Part shown: in pieces, positions 6,131 through 13,335 of the stretch
Layout: each line of letters starts with the position of its first letter
Position numbering within the stretch: position 1 is the stretch's first letter
Position numbers and translations under genes: made by a program
Notes under the pieces: generated by a model
Database searches by the model: none
Told to the model about the DNA's origin: nothing
Seen by the model: only the letters and a program-made list of their open reading frames with translations
Source: Myxococcales bacterium
GTDB lineage: Bacteria > Myxococcota_A > Polyangia > Polyangiales > Houyiibacteriaceae
DNA: 14,016 nt
Assembly (NCBI GenBank): GCA_013002645.1
Contig: JABDJF010000314.1
Location: forward strand, 1-14,016
Direction of reading: 5' to 3'

Positions 6131-7039
6131 TCAGCAGAGGTAACGCTCACCGCCATCGCACAGAATCGTCACGACCCGCTGGCCCGGCGTCATCCGGCGT
6201 GCCACCTCGAGGGCGGCATGGACGTTTGCGCCGGCAGATGGACCCAGCAGCAACCCCTCTTCGCGCGCAAGCCGCTTCGTCATGCGCTCTGCGGCAAGGT
6301 CGGTCACGGTCAACACCTCGTCCGGCAGCTTGGTGTCGAGCACTTCCGGAATGAAGCCAGCCCCAAGGCCCTGAATACCGTGCAGGCCCGCCTTCCCGCC
6401 CGAAAGGACCGCGCTCGCCCGTGGCTCGACGGCCACCAAACGAATGTCCGGGTTGCGTTTCTTGAGGACGCGCCCGACGCCCGTGAGCGTACCGCCGGTG
6501 CCCACGCCGGCCACGAAGGCGTCGACCTTGCCACCAGTCGACTCCCAGATCTCTTCCGCGGTCGTCTCGGAGTGAATCGCCGGGTTGGCCGGGTTTTCGA
6601 ACTGGCCGCACATCATGGCGCCGGGCGTCGTTCGCAGCAGCCGCTCGGCTTGCTCGACGGCACCTGCCATGCCGTCCTCAGCTCCGGTCAAGACCACCTC
6701 GGCCCCATAAGATTTGAGCAGGTGGCGACGCGCTGCGCTCATATCCTCCGGCATCACGATCAGGCAACGATACCCGCGAACGGCGCAGATCATGGCGAGG
6801 CTGATCCCGGTATTGCCACTGGTCGCTTCAACGACGGTCGAGCCTTCTCGAAGCTCCCCCGATGCCTCGGCGGCGAGGATCATCGAAAGTGCAGGTCGGT
6901 CTTTGACCGAGCCGGCGACGTTGTGCGATTCCAGCTTTCCGCAGATCTCGGCACCCTTGTCATCGCTGATTCGCGCTAGCCGCACCATGGGCGTGTGGCC
7001 GATCAGGTCCAGCGCGCCGTCGTAGATTCGGTCGGTCAT
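6131..7039 (-). CDS. cysK: Cysteine synthase (O-acetylserine sulfhydrylase, PLP-dependent)
   Basis: A 302-residue fold-type II PLP enzyme that makes L-cysteine from O-acetylserine and sulfide in the cytoplasm. The PLP Lys46 lies in AGSVKDRPA, and the substrate loop TSGNTG spans 73-78. The phosphate-binding GTGGT lies at 180-184, FENPANPAIH at 147-156, and Ser268 in GPSAGAN would contact the pyridine nitrogen. The sequence before the active lysine is NVAGSVKDR where most homologues have NPGGSVKDR or NPTGSVKDR, a small departure. The protein ends tersely at GERYLC, where CysK-type enzymes usually continue after GERYLST. CysM-like or other O-acetylserine/cystathionine-synthase-related specificity cannot be excluded. 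The gene lies 26 bases after phoH and 6 bases before the SMUG gene. Confidence 0.9.
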   Translation of the reverse strand: MTDRIYDGALDLIGHTPMVRLARISDDKGAEICGKLESHNVAGSVKDRPALSMILAAEASGELREGSTVVEATSGNTGISLAMICAVRGYRCLIVMPEDMSAARRHLLKSYGAEVVLTGAEDGMAGAVEQAERLLRTTPGAMMCGQFENPANPAIHSETTAEEIWESTGGKVDAFVAGVGTGGTLTGVGRVLKKRNPDIRLVAVEPRASAVLSGGKAGLHGIQGLGAGFIPEVLDTKLPDEVLTVTDLAAERMTKRLAREEGLLLGPSAGANVHAALEVARRMTPGQRVVTILCDGGERYLC

Positions 7040-7065
7040 GTGGCGGTTAGCATACCAGGCAGAGC

Positions 7066-8043
7066 TTAGATGTCACCGTCGGAAGAGTCCGATTCGTGGA
7101 CATCGTAGGCCTGGACGATTTGTTGAACCAATGGGTGACGCACGACATCGGTGTGGGAGAAGTAGACGAAGTCGATGCCGTTGATCCGTGAGAGCACCTT
7201 TTCGGCGTGCCGAAGCCCGCTATACGCTCCGCCGGGCAGATCGACTTGCGTCACGTCGCCGGTAATGACCGTCTTCGAATCGAAGCCCAGCCGAGTCAGG
7301 AACATCTTCATTTGCTCCCGCGTCGTGTTCTGTGCCTCGTCGAGGACGACGAAACTGTCGTTGAGCGTCCGGCCGCGCATGAACGCTAGAGGCGCCACCT
7401 CGATGGTGCCTCGCTCGATCAGCGCGGTAATCCGGCCCGGCTCCATCATGTCATGCAAGGCGTCGTAGAGGGGTCGAAGGTAAGGGTTGATCTTCTCTGC
7501 GAGGTCGCCAGGCAAGAAACCGAGTCGTTCGCCAGCCTCGACGGCGGGGCGCGTGAGGACGATCCGCTTGACCTGGCGCTCTTGAAGTGCGCGAATCGCC
7601 ATCGCCATCGCGAGGTAGGTCTTACCGGTGCCGGCGGGCCCAATCCCAAAAACGATGTCGTGGCTACGGATCGCCTGAATGTAAGTCTGCTGCGTAACCC
7701 CTTTCGGCGAAACGATGCGCCGGCTCGAGGTCGTCAGCACGACGTCGTCGAGAAGCGCACGAAGCCTCATTTGTGGATGTGCGCGAAGGGTCCGCGCGGC
7801 GCGCGCCATTTCGACGGCGCTGAGCTCTCGAAACTGGAGGGCGTCGATCAGCTCGTGAAGCACGCGCTCCACCAACTCGACGTCCCGGTTCGGCCCGTGG
7901 ATGTGAATCGTCGACCCGCGGAGGCCCATCGAGACCCCGAGCTCGGCTTCGAGCGTACGAAGGTTGGACCCGCCCGGGCCCGTCAGCCGGAGCAGCAAGC
8001 TCGAATCGCCCACTTCAATGTCGGCGGCTACATCGGTCTCCAC
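7066..8043 (-). CDS. phoH: PhoH-like ATPase (YbeZ type)
   Basis: A 325-residue P-loop ATPase of the PhoH/YbeZ family, linked in other bacteria to RNA metabolism and ribosome maturation. It has an N-terminal nucleic-acid-binding (KH-like) part: residues 10-65 include LTGPGGSNLRTLE and STIHIHGP. Next comes the family segment VSPKGVTQQTYIQAI (111-125), Walker A GPAGTGKT at 135-142, LTRPAVEAGERLGFLPGD at 163-180, and Walker B VVLDEAQN at 232-239. TGDVTQVDLP (261-270) and SHTDVVRH (296-303) are also conserved. The chosen start is GTG at 8043, with no strong ribosome-binding site in front. In many bacteria this gene is followed by ybeY, but here the next gene is cysteine synthase. The C-terminus is acidic and short. 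The exact substrate is not known from sequence. Confidence 0.93.
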   Translation of the reverse strand: METDVAADIEVGDSSLLLRLTGPGGSNLRTLEAELGVSMGLRGSTIHIHGPNRDVELVERVLHELIDALQFRELSAVEMARAARTLRAHPQMRLRALLDDVVLTTSSRRIVSPKGVTQQTYIQAIRSHDIVFGIGPAGTGKTYLAMAMAIRALQERQVKRIVLTRPAVEAGERLGFLPGDLAEKINPYLRPLYDALHDMMEPGRITALIERGTIEVAPLAFMRGRTLNDSFVVLDEAQNTTREQMKMFLTRLGFDSKTVITGDVTQVDLPGGAYSGLRHAEKVLSRINGIDFVYFSHTDVVRHPLVQQIVQAYDVHESDSSDGDI

Positions 8044-8089
8044 GGGGCCGCGCTGCGCAGTTGGTTCGATGCACTGAGTTTAGCCTGTC

Positions 8090-8109
8090 CGGCTCGGGGA
8101 GGCGAGCCG
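8090..8109 (-). terminator. Hairpin between the receiver-protein gene and phoH
   Basis: A perfect 7-bp stem CGGCTCG (8090-8096) and CGAGCCG (8103-8109) with a 6-base loop lies six bases past the stop codon of the receiver protein on the minus strand, ahead of phoH. There is no U-run after it, so it may be a weak or Rho-assisted terminator, or a processing or mRNA-stability hairpin separating the upstream and downstream halves of the run. Confidence 0.4.
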
Positions 8110-8114
8110 CAATG

Positions 8115-10160
8115 CTAGCGCCAAACCAGGGCATCCGGGCCCCGTTCGACCGCCGTTTCGAGACGTTCGTGGGCAGCGAGAATCAGCGAACGACTGGTGT
8201 CCCCATCGAGCGGGTACGAAGCGAGGCCCGCTGCCATGTGCAGAAAGAAAAGTTCCTCAGGCTGCCGTATTCGGCTCGTCTCGAGGTTGGACTGAAGCCT
8301 GCGAACGACCTCCACCACGGCCCGGGCGCTCGCGCCATCGAAGCCGACGACGAAGGTGTCGTCATCCCAGCGCCCTCGGACGTCCTCGCGTCGGAATCTG
8401 CCGTGCACCAAACGGCCGAAATAGGTTCTCAGGCCCCGGGCCTGGACGTGGTCGAGCCCATCGAGGCCGGTCATCTGCAAAAGCCCGATCGAATAGGTAC
8501 GCCCGTGACGCTGGGCGGACGAAAGGCCGAACTCGAGGGCGGCGACGGCGCCGGGGCGGGTGAGCAGGCCGGTCTGACTACAGCGCAATTGCTGCCGGCG
8601 CAGTCGCGCCATTCGATCGCCTTCACCGTGAAGGTGCACGAGCCAACCCGACGATCGAATCAGGCACTCCGTGATCTCGCGTTCGTCAGCCAGCGGGGAG
8701 TCGTCGAAGCAGAGCAGCGCGAATTCCGAATTCCAGGCCGACATACGGATGATCGCCGGCACCTGCTTCCCGGTCACGCTGGATCCCAAGAGGATGGCGT
8801 CCGGGCACTGTACGTCGATCTCTCGCAAGAGCTCCTCGAGGCTGAAGAAGAGCAGGCAGTCGATACCACTCTCTTCGATGAGGCGCGCGGCCTCGGGATC
8901 GCGGAGGACGGCGACCTTGGGTCGCGGGGTCATGGCCCGCTCGACCGCTGTGCTCAGCGCGTGATGCAATCGGACGAGCTCGATGGGGTGCGGCAAGAAG
9001 ATATCCACGCCGAGCTGGGCGGCGAGAGCGCGCGTATGTGGATCGTCGTCGACCGAGAGCAGGATGACTGGCGCCTCAGCGCAGCCTTGTAGGCCCCGGA
9101 ACAGCGAGAGAAACTGCGAGAGCGCGTCGCGGTCCTGAAGCGGCCAGCCCACCAGGGCCGCGGTCGGCGCGTTGCGGCCGGCGACCTTGAGGGCCTCTTC
9201 TACTGTTGAGACGGGTCTCAGGTGCACGAGTACCTCGTCGAGAGCCGAGCGCAGGTAGGCGATCATCGCCGGGTCGTCTTCGAGGACGAGTAGCGTCGGC
9301 ACGAAATCCTTTGGAATGGGGCGATGTAGGAAGAAGCTCGCGGCTGGCGTGACCGAGGGCGGCGCCGCGGCCATCGATGGCGTGTCGTTAGGACGGCCCG
9401 CAGCCGCTGACGCATAGGCTCGCACCGAGTCGATCGACTCGAACATGCTCGTCCAATCGAGGCGCCCCGATTTCTGCAGCTGGCGAAGCTCGAGCTCGAT
9501 ACGGCCTGCGGCATCGGAGATCTCGTTGAACCCATGCGTTTGCGCTGCGCTGCGCAGGTCGTGTGCCTGACGAAGCGCGTCCGAAACCACGCTGGCTCGC
9601 TCGGCCTCGGAGTGGACACGACGTATCGCACCGGTGAGATTGTCCGCGGCAATCGGAAGCAGGCTCAGATAGGACGCCTTGGCCTTGCCTGGGTCGACAC
9701 GAGGTTCGGTGGGTTCACCCGGGAAGAGGACTTGCTCTGCGGAATCGTTGGCGGGCCGAGGCGTTGCCGCCGCAGTCGGCGCAGGGCTCGGAAGGGTCGC
9801 AACGACGCTTGCAACCGCGCGCGCGAATCGATTCACCGTGACTGGCTTGTGGAACACCTTGGTCACATCGAGCTCTTGGGTCAGGTGCCTGAACGTGGGC
9901 AAGTCCCGATAGAACGCGGACACGAAAATGATCGGCGTCTCGAAACCCTCCCTTCGCATCTCTTCAATCCAGGTGATTCCGTTGATATCCGGCAGGAGGC
10001 CGTCGACGACGAGCAGCGACGGCGCTTCTTCTTCGATCATGGACCGCGCGACGCTGGCTTTGGTGGCGATCACGACACGCAGACCCTCCGCTTCGAGCGC
10101 CGGGGTGACACTTGCGCGAAACTGAGCGTCGTCGTCGAGGAGAAGAACGGTTGGAGACAC
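8115..10160 (-). CDS. Multi-domain receiver protein: REC, Hpt-like, degenerate REC, REC-like, degenerate GGDEF
   Basis: A 681-residue cytoplasmic signalling protein. Receiver 1 (about 3-120) looks functional: acidic pocket Asp9-Asp11, phospho-acceptor Asp53 in VVDGLLPD, Ser81 and Lys105 in HKP. After a Pro/Ala linker, residues 160-250 form an Hpt-like helical domain with AHDLRSAAQTHGF, where His200 would carry phosphate. Receiver 2 (about 287-405) keeps EDD at 294-296, but the phospho-acceptor region is VGWPLQD and the usual Lys is His391, so it should not be phosphorylated normally. Residues 414-512 repeat the strand/helix rhythm of a further receiver without its residues. Residues 520-681 are a GGDEF-like domain beginning at TGLLTR. 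The GGDEF motif is replaced by DDDTF (599-603), so diguanylate cyclase activity is unlikely. The start is GTG at 10160. It sits between the TPR and PhoH genes; its phosphodonor kinase is not visible. Confidence 0.85.
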   Translation of the reverse strand: MSPTVLLLDDDAQFRASVTPALEAEGLRVVIATKASVARSMIEEEAPSLLVVDGLLPDINGITWIEEMRREGFETPIIFVSAFYRDLPTFRHLTQELDVTKVFHKPVTVNRFARAVASVVATLPSPAPTAAATPRPANDSAEQVLFPGEPTEPRVDPGKAKASYLSLLPIAADNLTGAIRRVHSEAERASVVSDALRQAHDLRSAAQTHGFNEISDAAGRIELELRQLQKSGRLDWTSMFESIDSVRAYASAAAGRPNDTPSMAAAPPSVTPAASFFLHRPIPKDFVPTLLVLEDDPAMIAYLRSALDEVLVHLRPVSTVEEALKVAGRNAPTAALVGWPLQDRDALSQFLSLFRGLQGCAEAPVILLSVDDDPHTRALAAQLGVDIFLPHPIELVRLHHALSTAVERAMTPRPKVAVLRDPEAARLIEESGIDCLLFFSLEELLREIDVQCPDAILLGSSVTGKQVPAIIRMSAWNSEFALLCFDDSPLADEREITECLIRSSGWLVHLHGEGDRMARLRRQQLRCSQTGLLTRPGAVAALEFGLSSAQRHGRTYSIGLLQMTGLDGLDHVQARGLRTYFGRLVHGRFRREDVRGRWDDDTFVVGFDGASARAVVEVVRRLQSNLETSRIRQPEELFFLHMAAGLASYPLDGDTSRSLILAAHERLETAVERGPDALVWR

Positions 10161-10215
10161 GTGGTGGAGAGTGTGGCACCGTTTGGGGCGCCCACAAAGC
10201 GATCAACTCCCGTGC

Positions 10216-10923
10216 TCAGGATGCGCGCTGATAGTCCGAATCCGCTTTGTCGAGGTACGCTCGGGCTACCGGATGGTCAGCGCATTGGGCGATGACCGCC
10301 TGCAGGTGCCGAAGGCCTCGACGATGATCGCCGGTCTCGATCTCGATGACGCCGAGGAGGGCGCGGGCATCCTGGTGGGCGGGGTCGAGTTGAAGAATGA
10401 GCGTCAGCTCCTCGCGAGCCCCATGTGCGTTGCCGCGAAGCCTCAGCAGCTTGGCGAGCTCGAGCCGAATGTCGTGGAACTTCGGACAGAGCCGCAGTGC
10501 GCGCCCGAACTCGTGCATCGCGTCTTCCGGGCGATCTAAATCGATGTAGGCCCGGGCGAGCGCTCTATGAAGATTGGCGACCTTGCCACGGCGAAAGGCA
10601 TCGTTGGATGAATCGGACTGGCGCTGAGCCCGCTCCAGCGTGCGCACCCCCGAGCCATATTCGCCGAGCTCGTTGCACGTCACGGTGAGATTGAGCGCGG
10701 CCTCCAGGTAGCCGGAGTTGTCCTCGAGCGCCTGCTGAAAGCACCAGCGTGCTTCGGGCAGCCGGCCACCGAGGTGATAGATGACGCCCAGTCGATTGAA
10801 CACGTCCGGATAGCGCAGGCCCTGCTGCACGAGCTTCTCGTAGTAGGGCTGAGCAAGAGAGTACTCGGCCTGATCATAGTGCTCGTTCGCCGCGTCGAGG
10901 ATTTGTTGGGCCCAAGGAGCCAT
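10216..10923 (-). CDS. Tetratricopeptide-repeat (TPR) protein
   Basis: A 235-residue all-helical protein of TPR repeats, which normally act as protein-binding scaffolds. Repeats are visible from about residue 5 onward: EYSLAQPYYEKLVQ (20-33), YPDVFNRLGVIYHLGGRLPEA (38-58), NLHRALARAYIDLDRPEDAM (117-136), RLELAKLLRLRGNAHGA (153-169), and a last unit near 183-211. There is no signal peptide or membrane segment, so it is probably cytoplasmic. It lies 68 bases after bamD and 55 bases before the receiver-protein gene, in the same direction. A perfect hairpin lies 13 bases ahead of its ATG. A role as an adaptor for the neighbouring signalling protein is possible but unproven. No catalytic domain is present. 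Confidence 0.88.
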   Translation of the reverse strand: MAPWAQQILDAANEHYDQAEYSLAQPYYEKLVQQGLRYPDVFNRLGVIYHLGGRLPEARWCFQQALEDNSGYLEAALNLTVTCNELGEYGSGVRTLERAQRQSDSSNDAFRRGKVANLHRALARAYIDLDRPEDAMHEFGRALRLCPKFHDIRLELAKLLRLRGNAHGAREELTLILQLDPAHQDARALLGVIEIETGDHRRGLRHLQAVIAQCADHPVARAYLDKADSDYQRAS

Positions 10924-10935
10924 GGGGCGGAAGGT

Positions 10936-10954
10936 AGCGATCAGCCCGATCGCT
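10936..10954 (-). promoter_or_regulatory. Inverted repeat AGCGATC-N5-GATCGCT upstream of the TPR gene
   Basis: A perfect 7-bp inverted repeat (10936-10942 and 10948-10954, 5-base spacer) lies in the 68-base gap between bamD and the TPR gene. It ends 12 bases before the ATG at 10923. As RNA it would form a hairpin next to the ribosome-binding region and could affect translation. As DNA it has the symmetry of a dimeric repressor site. No U-run follows, so it is not a standard terminator. Confidence 0.45.
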
Positions 10955-10991
10955 GGCCAGAAATCCGCGTCAAGAGCACCCCCGTTGCCAG

Positions 10992-11792
10992 TCAGCCGAT
11001 CTTGCCGAGCAGGGACTTGGCGCGCTTGGCCTCGTCACTTTCGGGAAAGCGCTGGACGATTTCGCTGAACGCCTGGCGGGCCGCTTCGACCTCGTCGGTC
11101 CTGAGATAGACCTGCCCGAGCAGGAGCAGCGCCTGAGGTGCCACATCGGCGCCAGGATAGGCGGTGAGCAGGCCCTTGAGCCGTGAAATCACGCCCCGAT
11201 ACGCCTGTCGATTGAGGTAGAAGCGGGCGACGTAGAGCTCGTGGGCGGCAAGCAGGCTCATGCATTTGTCCATGAGCTTGTTGGCATCGGGCACGCGTTG
11301 GTCGTCCGGATAGTCCACCACGAATCGGCGGAGCTGGATCAGCGCATCTCGAGCGGCACTCTGATCGCGCTCGCTCGAAGGGGGCGTCATGAACCAGCCA
11401 CCGGGGATCTGATTGTAGTACCCCTCGGCGATGCGAAATCGCGCGTAGGGGATCTCTTTGTGTGAAGGACGAATCCTGACGAACTGACGGTAGGTCTGGA
11501 TCGCCTCGGGGTAGGATTCGTTCTTGAACTGGCAATCGCCGATCCGAAGCTCGGCGAGCGCTGCGAAACGGCTGTAGGGGAACTCTCGTCGAATCTCTCG
11601 AAACGTCGGCTCGGCCGAAAGGCAATCGCCACGCCGAAAGGCCAGCAAGGCCTTTTCGTAGCCAGTGCGCGCGTCGTCCTCGGGATCGAGTGTGCTCGCG
11701 CCCGTCTTCTTCAGACTTCCCTGGCTACCGCTGCAGGCCGCGGCCAGGACGAGTAGCGCGATCCAGACCAGGCTATCGAGGCGAAAGCGCAT
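10992..11792 (-). CDS. bamD: Outer-membrane assembly lipoprotein BamD (YfiO family)
   Basis: A 266-residue lipoprotein of the BAM complex, which inserts beta-barrel proteins into the outer membrane. The ATG at 11792 was chosen over an upstream in-frame ATG (11924) because it gives a lipoprotein signal at once: MRFR, a hydrophobic run 7-19, and lipobox LAAAC with Cys20. The mature protein is TPR-like throughout, with the BamD repeat rhythm: ALLAFRRGDCLSAEPTFREI, FPYSRFAALAELRIGDCQF, SYPEAIQTYRQFVRIRP, the central RDQSAARDALIQLRRFVVDYP, HELYVARFYLNRQAYRGVI, and a last repeat ending ESDEAKRAKSLLGKIG. The length is close to the family norm. It follows algH by 59 bases. A related YbgF/CpoB-style TPR lipoprotein is the main alternative, but the central segment and HELYVARFYL favour BamD. 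Confidence 0.88.
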   Translation of the reverse strand: MRFRLDSLVWIALLVLAAACSGSQGSLKKTGASTLDPEDDARTGYEKALLAFRRGDCLSAEPTFREIRREFPYSRFAALAELRIGDCQFKNESYPEAIQTYRQFVRIRPSHKEIPYARFRIAEGYYNQIPGGWFMTPPSSERDQSAARDALIQLRRFVVDYPDDQRVPDANKLMDKCMSLLAAHELYVARFYLNRQAYRGVISRLKGLLTAYPGADVAPQALLLLGQVYLRTDEVEAARQAFSEIVQRFPESDEAKRAKSLLGKIG

Positions 11793-11851
11793 CGCGAGTG
11801 GAGGTAGCCTCTGGCCTGGCAGAAAACAAGCTGACGCGAACCTCGCCCGGC

Positions 11852-12424
11852 TCAGGCACTTGCGATCTGGCTGTCGATGAAGCGCGCTGGGTCTATTCCA
11901 AGCGTGGCGAGGGCAGCTTCCCACCGCTTTTCAATCGGCGTGTCGAACACGATTTCGTAGTCGAGGTCGACGGGAATCCAGGACCCCTGCTTCATTTCGC
12001 TCTCTAGCTGCCCCGCGCCCCAGCCCGAGTAGCCGAGGATCATCGCACAAGTGTCGGGCCCGTCGCCTCGGGCGAGGCGTTCCAAGAGCTCGAGCGATGC
12101 GCTGCAAGCGATCCGTTGGCTCACGGCGATCGTCTGCCCCGTCGACGGCTGGGGGACGCCCTCTGCGTCGTAGAGGATCCAGCCCGACTCCGGCGACACC
12201 GGCCCTCCGAGCATGACCGGGAGGTCCACGCCGGCCGCTCCGTCCGCGGCGACGCCAACCTCGTTGAAGACATCTCGGATGCCGAGGTCGGTCCTGCGAT
12301 TGACGACAAAGCCAAAAGACCCCTCGTCGCCGTGATCGATCAGGAGCACCAGCGTATGATTGAAAAACGGGCACCGCATCGACGGTGCCGCGACGAGAAA
12401 CCCCGGTGCAAGAGATGCCGACAC
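11852..12424 (-). CDS. algH: AlgH/YqgE family protein (DUF179)
   Basis: A 190-residue protein of the conserved YqgE/AlgH family. Its biochemical role is unclear; the name comes from a locus affecting alginate regulation in Pseudomonas. The family core is plain: SLAPGFLVAAPSM at the start, FNHTLVLLIDHGDEGSFGFVVNR (21-43), GGPV, and later ILGYSGWGAGQLESEM and GSWIPVDLDYEIVFDTP. The frame is open back to an ATG at 12511, but that start would overlap the divergent acyltransferase gene and add about 29 non-family residues. The GTG at 12424 gives MSASLAPGF, matching where family members normally begin. It is probably the first gene of the minus-strand run. Only 58 bases separate it from the divergent acyltransferase, so the two promoters would share that gap. 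Confidence 0.92.
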   Translation of the reverse strand: MSASLAPGFLVAAPSMRCPFFNHTLVLLIDHGDEGSFGFVVNRRTDLGIRDVFNEVGVAADGAAGVDLPVMLGGPVSPESGWILYDAEGVPQPSTGQTIAVSQRIACSASLELLERLARGDGPDTCAMILGYSGWGAGQLESEMKQGSWIPVDLDYEIVFDTPIEKRWEAALATLGIDPARFIDSQIASA

Positions 12425-12482
12425 GAGCCGAGACTGCCACCAAATCGAAAGCTCTGCGAGCCTTAACTCAGGTGTCAGTAAA

Positions 12483-13232
12483 ATGAGCAAAGCGCGGGCC
12501 ATCTTGCGCACGGGCGCGTTTTTTGGCTTCTCGGCTGGGGTTCTCGCAGCTTATGAAACGCGGCGGGCCATGGCTCCAGCGTCCGGGCAGGAGGCGCTCG
12601 CCAACCGTTATCGCTCGCGTCTGACGAACGGGGTTCTACGGCTCTTTGGCGCGGAGCTCCTTTTGGACGGTCCGCAACGCTACCTCGGCGGCGCATTGGT
12701 CGTCGCCAATCACCAGAGTGCGCTCGATATCGGAGTGATGCTGTCTGTCTTTCCGGGTGTCTTGGTGAGCAGGCACGACGTCGCGGATTGGCCGTTGCTC
12801 GGTCGTTTGGCCAAGCACGGCGATACGATTTTCGTCGACCGCGAAGACCGGCGGAGCGGCGCCGTAGCACTCCGGGAGATTCGCAGGCGCGCCAAAGAAG
12901 GACGCACGGTCGTTGCCTTTCCGGAAGGCCGAGCGTTTCCAGGAGATTCGGTACACGAATTCCACCCTGGCGCGTTCGCGGCTGTCCGCTCACTCGACGT
13001 TCCGGTCATTCCCGTTGGGCTCGCCTACTCGCCTGCAATCGCGTACGGCGACGACTCGTTTGGCGAGCACATTGCCAAGATCGCGGCTCGGAAGCACACG
13101 CGAATTGCGGTTCAGCTCGGCGAACCTCTACCGACCGACCTGGACGCCCGCTCGGCCGCGACCACCGCGAGGTCGAAGGTCGAAGCATTGGTCTACGATG
13201 CTCGAAGGGCACTGGACGACGATCGCACCTGA
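12483..13232 (+). CDS. plsC: 1-acyl-sn-glycerol-3-phosphate acyltransferase (PlsC-like)
   Basis: A 249-residue membrane-associated acyltransferase of the LPLAT/PlsC family. It would add the second acyl chain to lysophosphatidic acid, giving phosphatidic acid for phospholipid synthesis. The catalytic motif NHQSALD (76-82) has His77 and Asp82 in HX4D. Motif II is GDTIFVDRED (113-122), motif III is FPEGRAFPG (146-154) in place of the commoner FPEGTRS, and motif IV is VPVIPVGL (173-180). A hydrophobic N-terminal segment (about 10-24) could anchor it. The ATG at 12483 has a good ribosome-binding sequence, AGGTG, 8 bases upstream. The longer open frame to 12360 is antisense to algH and was rejected. 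The Arg-Ala variant in motif III suggests a subfamily, so activity on another lysolipid or ornithine lipid is possible. Confidence 0.9.
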   Translation: MSKARAILRTGAFFGFSAGVLAAYETRRAMAPASGQEALANRYRSRLTNGVLRLFGAELLLDGPQRYLGGALVVANHQSALDIGVMLSVFPGVLVSRHDVADWPLLGRLAKHGDTIFVDREDRRSGAVALREIRRRAKEGRTVVAFPEGRAFPGDSVHEFHPGAFAAVRSLDVPVIPVGLAYSPAIAYGDDSFGEHIAKIAARKHTRIAVQLGEPLPTDLDARSAATTARSKVEALVYDARRALDDDRT

Positions 13233-13335
13233 ATTCGAGGGGCTCGCATGTCTCGGCGGCCGCCTTCTAGTCGCGGGGCCCCCGGTTCGCTACGATCCGC
13301 TCTCGTTTCGAACGCAAGTCCCTACCCCAAAGCCC

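Noticed and set aside
5843..6979. 378-residue plus-strand open frame
   Set aside because: Entirely antisense to the SMUG and cysteine synthase genes, both of which carry full catalytic motifs; the translation shows no motif.
8061..9092. 343-residue plus-strand open frame
   Set aside because: Antisense to the receiver-protein gene; its composition is that of a reverse-strand shadow and no domain is visible.
11793..11924. 44-residue N-terminal extension of BamD
   Set aside because: It overlaps the end of algH and would place the lipoprotein signal internally. The ATG at 11792 restores a proper N-terminal lipobox.
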